A stretch of DNA of 10,016 bases from an uncultured Lachnospiraceae bacterium. GTDB lineage: Bacteria; Bacillota; Clostridia; Lachnospirales; Lachnospiraceae. The translations under genes and the position numbers were made by a program. The notes beneath the pieces are model-generated. The model made no database searches and was not told the DNA's origin. It saw nothing but the letters and a program-made list of their open reading frames with translations. The first letter of the stretch is position 1, and every line of letters begins with the position of its first letter. Positions 1 to 5,877 of the stretch are shown here, in pieces. The stretch lies in contig CADBOW010000130.1 of assembly GCA_902796375.1 (NCBI GenBank), positions 1-10,016 of the forward strand, read 5' to 3'.

Positions 1-81
1 ATAACCTACGCCTCGACCCTGAGGTCTCCCGTAGCAACCTCCGTTTCCACGCTATCAATGTCACAGCAAACGAAATTATAA
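1..81 (+). CDS. Possible 3' end of an upstream plus-strand gene (uncertain)
   Basis: The first plus frame is open from the left edge and ends at TAA (79-81), four bases before a terminator-like hairpin, which is the usual layout of a gene end. The visible tail is 26 residues rich in Ser and Thr (ending MSQQTKL) and matches no family I know. The third plus frame is also open (to 152) and has the C-ending codons typical of this genome, but it would run through the terminator. The minus strand holds a 27-codon ORF over the same bases. The coding frame here is therefore undecided, and non-coding leader RNA is also possible. Confidence 0.2.
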   Translation: MTYASTLRSPVATSVSTLSMSQQTKL

Positions 82-103
82 CAAAGCATTCTCCGGAATG
101 CAA
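75..103 (-). promoter_or_regulatory. Candidate leftward sigma-A promoter
   Basis: Read on the minus strand, TTGCAT (98-103) and TATAAT (75-80) are separated by exactly 17 bases (81-97), a near-consensus housekeeping promoter. Transcription would begin near position 68 and run left out of the window. The -35 and spacer overlap the terminator hairpin at 86-101, and AT-rich DNA often gives such matches by chance, so this competes with the terminator reading. Confidence 0.3.
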
Positions 104-113
104 GCTTTTTTTT
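86..113 (+). terminator. Rho-independent terminator of an upstream plus-strand transcript
   Basis: GCATTC (86-91) pairs perfectly with GAATGC (96-101) around a TCCG tetraloop, and eight T residues follow at 106-113 after a four-base spacer. An alternative longer pairing uses AAAGC (83-87) with GCTTT (104-108) and brings the stem right up to the T run. It would end transcription entering from the left and insulate the prepilin promoter. The six-base stem is short, so efficiency is uncertain. Confidence 0.5.
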
Positions 114-181
114 ATTCATTTTTCAGGCTTTTCGACGCATGTTCATAAATAATTCACACATATTTACAAATTGTTCATATA

Positions 182-196
182 TGTAATTGCATTACA
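182..196. promoter_or_regulatory. Inverted repeat over the prepilin -35 (possible operator)
   Basis: TGTAAT (182-187) and ATTACA (191-196) form a perfect two-fold symmetric site with a TGC centre. The centre and inner bases are the -35 hexamer of the prepilin promoter. A 15-bp palindrome placed exactly over a -35 fits a repressor operator. I cannot assign it to a regulator family. Confidence 0.35.
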
Positions 197-215
197 CGGA
201 TAAAAATGGTAAAAT
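187..215 (+). promoter_or_regulatory. Sigma-A promoter of the prepilin gene
   Basis: A TTGCAT -35 (187-192) is followed by a 17-base spacer and a TAAAAT -10 (210-215). The -10 is preceded by TG at 207-208, giving an extended -10 (TGnTAAAAT). The expected start is near 222, leaving a leader of about 45 bases before the ATG at 267. Its position directly upstream of the only plus-strand gene supports it. Confidence 0.6.
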
Positions 216-266
216 AATCCTACATATATCTAATTGTTTGGACACTTAGAAGGTAAGGTGACGCCT

Positions 267-989
267 ATGACAAAAAAGACTAACAAGGGTTTCTCGCTGG
301 TAGAGCTCGTCATCGTAATCGCGATCATGGCAATATTGGCGGCGGCCATCGCGCCGGCCCTCCTCCGTTATATCGCAAAATCAAGAAAAGCAGTCGATAT
401 CGAGACAGCACAGACCATCTATGAGGCAGCCAATCTGGCATCCGCAGGTTCCAATGATGATGCCATGACAGGCTGGTATATCTCCTCGGACACAAAGAAC
501 GGTAAATCCGTCGGTCGTTCCGATGTCACGAACGAAGGGCATAACATTGCGATTGACAAAGGCAAAGCGAAAGATTACACCGTATCTGTTGTGGCCTGGG
601 CCCGCGGTATTGATTACAACGGCTGGCAGAATGCTCAGTTCAAGGGCGTTCTTGATAATAACGTAAACGATATCAAGGACAGCCTTTACTATCAGCAGTG
701 CTTCACAAATGAGTTCCTGATGAACCTCGGACATAATGAAGGCGTAAATGCCACCTATCAGGGCGCCGGCAATAACAACTATGACGGTAAGCGTGATACC
801 ACCATGGAATTCCGTTACAAGCAGGATGCCGGCATGGGAAAGCCGGAGTGCTGGATCCTTGTTATCCGAAACGATAACTATAAGCCTGAGGTCTGGATCG
901 GCGACAAGCGAATCAACGCCGGTTCCACCGGATCCGTTCGTCCCATTTACAGACTGTATCCGGATCCCTGCGCTGAGTACAGGGAGTGA
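267..989 (+). CDS. Type IV prepilin-like protein (prepilin N-terminal cleavage/methylation domain)
   Basis: A 240-residue pilin or pseudopilin precursor. The class III signal is explicit: a short basic leader MTKKTNKG, cleavage expected after Gly8, then mature FSLVELV with Phe at +1 and Glu at +5 (residue 13). A hydrophobic helix spans residues 9-36 and ends in a basic stretch (KSRKA). A prepilin peptidase would process it at the membrane, and the product would join a type IV pilus-like or secretion fibre. The C-terminal part (about 50-240) is a polar, Asn- and Tyr-rich globular domain with three cysteines (145, 195, 235) and no named subfamily that I recognise. ATG 267 is chosen over TTG 234 because AAGGTGA (255-261) lies five bases before it and the leader then has normal length. 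It has its own promoter and terminator. No assembly ATPase, platform protein or peptidase gene is visible, so its machinery must lie elsewhere. Confidence 0.88.
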   Translation: MTKKTNKGFSLVELVIVIAIMAILAAAIAPALLRYIAKSRKAVDIETAQTIYEAANLASAGSNDDAMTGWYISSDTKNGKSVGRSDVTNEGHNIAIDKGKAKDYTVSVVAWARGIDYNGWQNAQFKGVLDNNVNDIKDSLYYQQCFTNEFLMNLGHNEGVNATYQGAGNNNYDGKRDTTMEFRYKQDAGMGKPECWILVIRNDNYKPEVWIGDKRINAGSTGSVRPIYRLYPDPCAEYRE

Positions 990-1008
990 TAATAGCCGGG
1001 TGAAGAGA

Positions 1009-1052
1009 AACAGCGATGGACATTTAATCATGTTCATCGCTGTTTTTGTTTT
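1009..1052 (+). terminator. Strong rho-independent terminator after the prepilin gene, possibly bidirectional
   Basis: A 15-bp stem pairs 1009-1023 with 1030-1044, with a single G-U wobble and a six-base loop (TTAATC). It is followed by a T-rich tail (TTTTTGTTTT, 1043-1052). It lies 20 bases after the prepilin stop. Read on the minus strand the same stem is followed by TTTCTCTT, a weaker tail, so it could also end transcripts from the convergent methyltransferase gene that stops at 1088. Confidence 0.85.
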
Positions 1053-1087
1053 CCTAATAAATGTTTCTCTTAATGATCCTCAGTCAC

Positions 1088-1996
1088 TCAGTCAAAGGTG
1101 ATCCTTCCGCTGGCTCCGCAGGGAAGTACCAGGCCGTTGGAAGATACCGGAAGTCCGATCTCTTCGGCGGAAACCGTTCCCTTCCTGCCCTTCAGCACTG
1201 CCGTATGCAGCATATAGGACAGAACCGCCGGCTGAAGACCTGTCGTATAGGAATTGATCAGTAAGAACAGTGGGGCATCGCTGAGAAGCTCACTGCATTT
1301 CTGCAAAAGCGGGAATACAAGCTCCTCCAGCTTCCAGAGTTCTCCCTTCGGTCCCCTTCCGTAGGACGGAGGATCCATTATGATGGCTTCATACTTCCGT
1401 CCCCGGCGGATCTCCCGCTCCACGAATTTCATGCAGTCATCCACCAGCCACCGGATCGGTGCTTCCTCCAGGCCGCTGGAAACCGCATTTTCCTTCGCCC
1501 AGGTTACCATCCCCTTGGAGGCATCCACATGGGTTACCGCTCCGCCTGCAGCCGCGGCCGCTATGGTGGCCCCGCCGGTATAGGCAAAAAGGTTCAGGAC
1601 ACGGACCTCCCGTCCCGCTCCCTTCGCCTGCCGGATCAGGGGATAAAACCAGCTCCAGTTCACTGCCTGCTCCGGGAAAAGTCCCGTATGCTTGAAGGCA
1701 AAGGGTTTAAGGTGAAATGTAAGTGTACAGTCCCCGTCAGACGCCTTCTGCCCCGCTCCGATCTGATACTGTATAGTCCATTCCTTCGGAAGATCGTGGA
1801 ATTCCCATTCTCCTCCTCCGGACTTGCTTCTGTGGTAATGTCCGTTCAGTTTCTTCCATTCCGGAAGCTTCTTCTCCGTACTCCAGATCACCTGGGGATC
1901 CGGCCGGCGCAAAACATACCTGCCCCACCGTTCCAGCTTCTCACCCTCGGAGGAATCCAGGACCTCATAGTCCTTCCAACCGTCTGCAATCCACAT
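1088..1996 (-). CDS. Class I SAM-dependent methyltransferase, RlmI-like (COG1092 type)
   Basis: A 302-residue Rossmann-fold methyltransferase, probably acting on RNA. The SAM-binding motif I is VLNLFAYTGG (133-142), followed by an acidic VDAS at the end of strand 2 (157-160) and the catalytic-type DPPSY (208-212), which in this group follows the pattern of rRNA cytosine-C5 and related base methyltransferases. Residues 1-110 form a beta-rich domain including KLERWGRYVLRRPDPQ. RlmI itself is about 400 residues with an N-terminal PUA domain. This protein is a shorter form, so the 23S rRNA substrate is an inference. The start is supported by AAGGAG five to six bases upstream of the ATG. It is last on the minus strand, 104 nt after the ABC permease gene, with a palindrome in the gap, and it converges with the prepilin gene. 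Confidence 0.85.
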   Translation of the reverse strand: MWIADGWKDYEVLDSSEGEKLERWGRYVLRRPDPQVIWSTEKKLPEWKKLNGHYHRSKSGGGEWEFHDLPKEWTIQYQIGAGQKASDGDCTLTFHLKPFAFKHTGLFPEQAVNWSWFYPLIRQAKGAGREVRVLNLFAYTGGATIAAAAAGGAVTHVDASKGMVTWAKENAVSSGLEEAPIRWLVDDCMKFVEREIRRGRKYEAIIMDPPSYGRGPKGELWKLEELVFPLLQKCSELLSDAPLFLLINSYTTGLQPAVLSYMLHTAVLKGRKGTVSAEEIGLPVSSNGLVLPCGASGRITFD

Positions 1997-2016
1997 ATCG
2001 GCTCCTTTTTAATACA

Positions 2017-2040
2017 GGGACGGTCCCAGCGAACCGTCCC
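2017..2040. repeat. GC-rich palindrome between the permease and methyltransferase genes
   Basis: GGGACGGT (2017-2024) and ACCGTCCC (2033-2040) form an 8-bp perfect stem with an eight-base loop. It lies in the 104-nt spacer of the minus-strand operon. On the minus strand no T run follows it (TGTATTAAAAAGG comes next), so it is not a standard terminator for the operon. On the plus strand five T residues follow after six bases, but no gene is transcribed that way. From general knowledge, similar GGGACGGTTC/GAACCGTCCC palindromes recur between genes in Clostridia, so a dispersed small repeat, processing site or attenuator are all possible. Confidence 0.5.
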
Positions 2041-2100
2041 CGAACATTTTTATAAGATGATACCATTGCACAGAAAGTGTGTGCTGCGGTATCCGTTTCA

Positions 2101-3468
2101 TTATTTCGTTGATACTATCTTGAAAATCTTCCGAAATCCTCCCGACTGACCCTTATACAGCGCCATGGCCTTATAAACACGCCCGGCAAAGATCACAAGC
2201 GCCAGAGACAGGACCACCAGAATCAGAACACCGGCAACTGCTATCGGAGTACTGATCGCACCCAGCAGAAGTCCCGTCGGCAGGATCAGTGCTGCAGTGA
2301 ACGGAACGAGGAACAGCCATGTGGGCGCCGAATGAACATCCGCCCCCTGTGTCAGAACCAGGAAATAGGAAATCAGCATGATCACGACGAAAATACCCTG
2401 ATTGCTGGCCGCCTGCTCCTGTGTACTGGAGATGGAACCTGCAAACGCCGCAAAGGACGAATACAGAAGAATACCGAATATCAGCACGATCAGTGCCACG
2501 ATCACCGGAATCGGCCGGAACAGATCCATGGAACCGAGGCTCTTCAGGAATATATTCACGGAGGAATGCGAATCCGGGAATACCTGATCCGAAATAAGCA
2601 CTCCTGCAAATACGCCGCCCACCAGGCATATGATCCAGCTAAAGAACTGCAGCAGTCCCGCCGAAAGTACACCGGTCAGCTTTCCGAAGATCATCGCCTC
2701 CGGCTTCACGGAGATCAGCAGCGTATCCATCAGCTTGGAGGATTTCTCCATAACGATGTTCTTTGTGATGCTTGCGCCGTATGCCAGAACCACGAAATAC
2801 ATGATCATACAGATCAGCATGGTGATGATCACACTGAACGCATCGCGGATCCTCTCGTTGTTCTGCTCATTTGCCTTGGATTCATCCTGGAAGAGGCTGG
2901 TTCCGGACGCCCATCCGCTCTTATCAAAGCCATCGGTTTTGAAAGCCATGGATAATTCCGCCACATCATTCATATCGATGCCCCGGGCAAGGACCACAAA
3001 CATCATATCCATATTCTTTATGGCATCGAAGTAATTCTTCACTTTCTTCGAGTCCAATGATGAATTCGGCGGCATTACGATATCCGCGTCGAGGGTATCC
3101 TTCTCTCCCTTCGATATATAGAGCACGAAGGAGGTCTTTTCACCCGCATCTGCAATCTGCTTCAGCCCGTCTTCTACGGAAGGTACCGTAACATAGGTTA
3201 TATCCGCATAGCCTTCGCCGTTTACTTTTTTCATCAGATCGAAGTTCACATTCTCAGCTGCTTCATCTACCACATAGATCTTATCTGCGCCGCAGGACAG
3301 GATCGCATTTTCCTTATTATCTGTCGAATTTGCCGCGATGAGCATCAGTACCCCGATGGGGATCAGAAAGAGCAGGACGGCAAATGTGATGGTCAGTGCC
3401 TTATATCCCTTCTGACTTACCTGATTATGGAAGGTGAACTTGAATACCTTATTAAAATTCTTAAACAT
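2101..3468 (-). CDS. ABC-2 type transporter permease, NatB-like (second permease)
   Basis: A 455-residue membrane subunit of a NatAB-type exporter. The layout is that of the ABC2_membrane_3 family: one N-terminal transmembrane helix (about 24-46), a large extracytoplasmic domain (about 50-205), then about six helices (about 210-231, 262-291, 321-345, 358-376, 385-404, 408-429). After the second helix comes the family's cytoplasmic coupling motif, MEKSSKLMDTLLISVKPEAM, ending in a GK at 262-263. Its N-terminus (FNKVFKFTF) resembles FGKVFRFTF of the neighbouring permease, so the two are probably diverged duplicates forming a heterodimer. The ATG follows a near-perfect AGGAGGTGA that includes the stop codon of the upstream permease, 11 nt away, implying translational coupling. 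The substrate is unknown; NatAB exports sodium, but related systems export peptides or drugs. Confidence 0.88.
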   Translation of the reverse strand: MFKNFNKVFKFTFHNQVSQKGYKALTITFAVLLFLIPIGVLMLIAANSTDNKENAILSCGADKIYVVDEAAENVNFDLMKKVNGEGYADITYVTVPSVEDGLKQIADAGEKTSFVLYISKGEKDTLDADIVMPPNSSLDSKKVKNYFDAIKNMDMMFVVLARGIDMNDVAELSMAFKTDGFDKSGWASGTSLFQDESKANEQNNERIRDAFSVIITMLICMIMYFVVLAYGASITKNIVMEKSSKLMDTLLISVKPEAMIFGKLTGVLSAGLLQFFSWIICLVGGVFAGVLISDQVFPDSHSSVNIFLKSLGSMDLFRPIPVIVALIVLIFGILLYSSFAAFAGSISSTQEQAASNQGIFVVIMLISYFLVLTQGADVHSAPTWLFLVPFTAALILPTGLLLGAISTPIAVAGVLILVVLSLALVIFAGRVYKAMALYKGQSGGFRKIFKIVSTK

Positions 3469-3472
3469 ATCG

Positions 3473-3481
3473 TCACCTCCT
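3473..3481 (-). promoter_or_regulatory. Ribosome binding site of the second permease, overlapping a stop codon
   Basis: AGGAGGTGA on the minus strand is a full match to the anti-Shine-Dalgarno sequence, placed about four to five bases before the ATG at 3466-3468. Its first bases belong to the TAG stop of the first permease (3480-3482). A ribosome finishing the first permease would sit on this site, which favours equal output of the two subunits. Confidence 0.75.
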
Positions 3482-4844
3482 AGTACTTCGCTGCAGCAAA
3501 GATCGAAGAAAGCTTCGGCTTGCTGGAATCACTGAGCAGCAGGTTACGATAAGTCTTTGCCGCAAGTATTACGAGTCCGATCAGAATAGCGATCTGGATC
3601 GCAAAGGACAGCAGCAGGATCTCCAATCCGACACGACCGCCGATATATGCCGCCGGTGCCGTAAAGAAGGAAAGCGGCGGAACCAGAGCGGACAGCGTCG
3701 CGTACTCCGGTTTCATACTGATCAGGATCGCACCCATATATCCCAGCATCGTGATCGTGGTGACCACAGTAGTCGCATTCTGCTGATCCTCAACCTTTCC
3801 GCAGGCAGAACCCAGAATCCCGCTCAAAACTCCGAAGGAACAGAGTGCCAGGAAGATTTCCACCACCTGAATGATCATTCCCTTTACACCATGGCTGGTG
3901 AAGATTGCGAAATTGACACCACCCTGATTCAGGTTCGAGAGATCCAGTTCCATCACCCGGGTCATGATCAGCTCCGAGATGTATGCACAGCACACGCCCA
4001 GTATAATGGTACATGCTACAAAACTGAGCATGCCAAGCACCTTTCCCATAAGAAGCGCCATGGGACGAACACTGACAAGCAGCGACTCTGCCAGCTTCGA
4101 CTGCTTCTCCTCATTGACTGAGGTTATGATGTAGCTTGCCGCAAGAGACGCCACGATGATCACGATCATTGAGAAGCCGAGAACCAGTCCGTTATACTCG
4201 CCGGCGCTCATGGTCTGATTCTTCTCATCCTTATACTCCTGTTCACTCAGGACCGACCCGGTGGTTACTCCGGAGGCAAGGGATTTCAGAGCGTTCTCAT
4301 CCAGCTTCATCTGCGTCTGGCGGAAGGCTTTAAATCTCGCTTCCACATATTCCGTCGCACGATCCAGACTCTTTATGCTCACCTTCGAATCATCGGCGAT
4401 GATGCCGTTGATCTCATAGGTGGTGCCCACGGGAGTGATGATCACAAGAATATCCTTCTCCCCCAGCCCTGCCAGCAGCTTGTCTCTGGTAGAATCCGCG
4501 GAATTAAGGAATTTTACATTTTCCGATTTGATCGCATTCTTCGGTCTGTTCCCCATATCCGGAACCGACTCCATCGCCGTATCAAACTGGTATTTTGTTT
4601 CGTTATAGACGATCAGGTTATCAGCCTCAACATTATCCAGGCTTGCTTCCGTCCTCTGCTTTGCACTCTCGCTGGATTTGGTCATCATATACATAAGCGG
4701 CTTCATCATACCCATCATCAGGATCATGACGATCGCCGTCACGATGAAGCTCTTATTCTTCAGCGTCTGCATGAAGGTGAACCGGAAAACCTTGCCGAAG
4801 CCTGTGAGACTGTAGATATTTTCCTTAGTGCTCTGCTGTTTCAC
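3480..4844 (-). CDS. ABC-2 type transporter permease, NatB-like (first permease)
   Basis: A permease of about 454 residues with the same plan as its downstream neighbour. Positions here count from the GTG at 4856. It has an N-terminal helix (about 36-57), an extracytoplasmic domain (about 60-220), and six further helices (about 222-245, 271-295, 327-350, 362-381, 385-404, 411-433). The coupling motif NEEKQSKLAESLLVSVRP (248-265) precedes a GK (271-272). Two GTG starts are possible. I prefer 4844, where AGGTGAGG lies six to eight bases upstream; GTG 4856 has AGAGAGG only three bases away. Either way the gene overlaps the end of the ATPase gene (20 or 32 nt), which implies coupled translation of transporter subunits. 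It would pair with the second permease and the ATPase as one exporter. The substrate cannot be read from the sequence. Confidence 0.87.
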   Translation of the reverse strand: MKQQSTKENIYSLTGFGKVFRFTFMQTLKNKSFIVTAIVMILMMGMMKPLMYMMTKSSESAKQRTEASLDNVEADNLIVYNETKYQFDTAMESVPDMGNRPKNAIKSENVKFLNSADSTRDKLLAGLGEKDILVIITPVGTTYEINGIIADDSKVSIKSLDRATEYVEARFKAFRQTQMKLDENALKSLASGVTTGSVLSEQEYKDEKNQTMSAGEYNGLVLGFSMIVIIVASLAASYIITSVNEEKQSKLAESLLVSVRPMALLMGKVLGMLSFVACTIILGVCCAYISELIMTRVMELDLSNLNQGGVNFAIFTSHGVKGMIIQVVEIFLALCSFGVLSGILGSACGKVEDQQNATTVVTTITMLGYMGAILISMKPEYATLSALVPPLSFFTAPAAYIGGRVGLEILLLSFAIQIAILIGLVILAAKTYRNLLLSDSSKPKLSSIFAAAKY

Positions 4845-5850
4845 TGACTTCCTCACCTACCTCTCTTACAAAAATCTCATGAAGCGTAAGCTCGGCGAGA
4901 TCAAATTTGACCACCGGGATATTCTTCTCGATCAGACGCTTCAGCAGCTGATTGGCCTGTTCATCACCGGTTACACGGATCTTATATTCATTTTCCTTCT
5001 CCGTGATGATCTCAGCACCCACTGCCTGAATCTCGGCGGAAACATCCTGCTCCACCTTCAGACTCAGATTCACACGGCCGAAGGACTTCTTGATATCATT
5101 CAGATTTCCGGACAGAACCACCTTCGAGCGATGAAGGATCGTGATATCGGTACAGAACTCCTCAACAAACTCCATCTGGTGGCTGGACATGATGATATAT
5201 TTGCCCGCAGCGATCTGCTCACGGACAACCTCCTTCAGAATATCGGCATTGACCGGGTCCAGACCGGAGAAGGGCTCATCCAGCACGATCAGCTCCGGAT
5301 CGGACAGCAGCGCGATCAGGAACTGGATCTTCTGCTGATTACCTTTTGACAGCTGGTCTGCCGTCTTCGGCTTTGCCTTCTTCTTTCTGGCAAAAGCAGA
5401 ACTCGTTGCAGACGCCGTTCCCTCCTCATGCATATATGCGGCAGCTTCCTTCCTTTCAAGCTCGGCCGCCTTCTCGGGATAGAGGTACTCCTCTACCTTA
5501 AGACGCTCTGCCCAGTAAGCGATCCGGTCCGTCAGAGTCTGTCCGGTTACGCCGCGAAGTTCACCGAAATACCGGATCTGATCCATCAGTGAATACTTGG
5601 GATAGAGACCTCTCTCCTCAGCCAGATATCCGATATTGCAGGTATCGAAATTGAGCGGGCCGCCATTCCAGGTAACCTCTCCCCCGTTCCGCTCCAGCAT
5701 TCCGAGTGTCATTCGGATCGTAGTACTCTTTCCTGCTCCGTTACTTCCCAGCAGCGCATACACACCGGGGCCGGGCAATTCGAAGGAAATGTGATCTACG
5801 ACCACCCTATCTCCATACTTCTTAAATAAATCCTTTACAACCAGTCCCAT
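4825..5850 (-). CDS. ABC transporter ATP-binding protein, NatA/COG4152-like
   Basis: A 341-residue cytoplasmic ATPase that powers the two downstream permeases. Visible motifs are Walker A GSNGAGKST (35-43), signature LSKGNQQ (167-173), Walker B LIVLDEP (187-193), D-loop SGLDPVN (195-201) and switch histidine SSH (222-224). The Q-loop region reads GYLAEERGLYP (74-84) with Glu where Gln is usual, which is normal for this subfamily. Residues about 255-331 form the C-terminal accessory domain common to these exporters. Family members usually run straight from the helical subdomain into the signature. Here a charged, Ala/Ser/Lys-rich stretch (about 129-164, including ARKKKAKPKTA) is inserted before it. 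AAGGTG about five bases upstream supports the ATG. The gene starts 27 nt after citrate synthase. Confidence 0.92.
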   Translation of the reverse strand: MGLVVKDLFKKYGDRVVVDHISFELPGPGVYALLGSNGAGKSTTIRMTLGMLERNGGEVTWNGGPLNFDTCNIGYLAEERGLYPKYSLMDQIRYFGELRGVTGQTLTDRIAYWAERLKVEEYLYPEKAAELERKEAAAYMHEEGTASATSSAFARKKKAKPKTADQLSKGNQQKIQFLIALLSDPELIVLDEPFSGLDPVNADILKEVVREQIAAGKYIIMSSHQMEFVEEFCTDITILHRSKVVLSGNLNDIKKSFGRVNLSLKVEQDVSAEIQAVGAEIITEKENEYKIRVTGDEQANQLLKRLIEKNIPVVKFDLAELTLHEIFVREVGEEVSETAEH

Positions 5851-5877
5851 CCTTCACCTTTCCCTTTCACTATATTT

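Noticed and set aside
3..152. A plus-strand reading frame from the left edge to TAA at 150-152
   Set aside because: It has genome-like codons up to about position 70 but then crosses the hairpin and T run at 86-113 and an AT-rich stretch that looks intergenic. It was kept only as an alternative.
234..266. Upstream TTG start for the prepilin gene
   Set aside because: It gives an overlong leader (MFGHLEGKVTP before MTKK) and has no Shine-Dalgarno sequence, whereas the ATG at 267 has AAGGTGA five bases upstream.
381..1037. A 218-codon minus-strand ORF antisense to the prepilin gene
   Set aside because: It runs through the terminator stem, has no recognisable domain, and mirrors the codon pattern of the prepilin gene, whose N-terminal signal and ribosome binding site are clear.
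2017..2051. Hairpin plus T run as a plus-strand terminator
   Set aside because: No plus-strand gene precedes it, and the T run begins six bases after the stem. On the minus strand there is no T tail.
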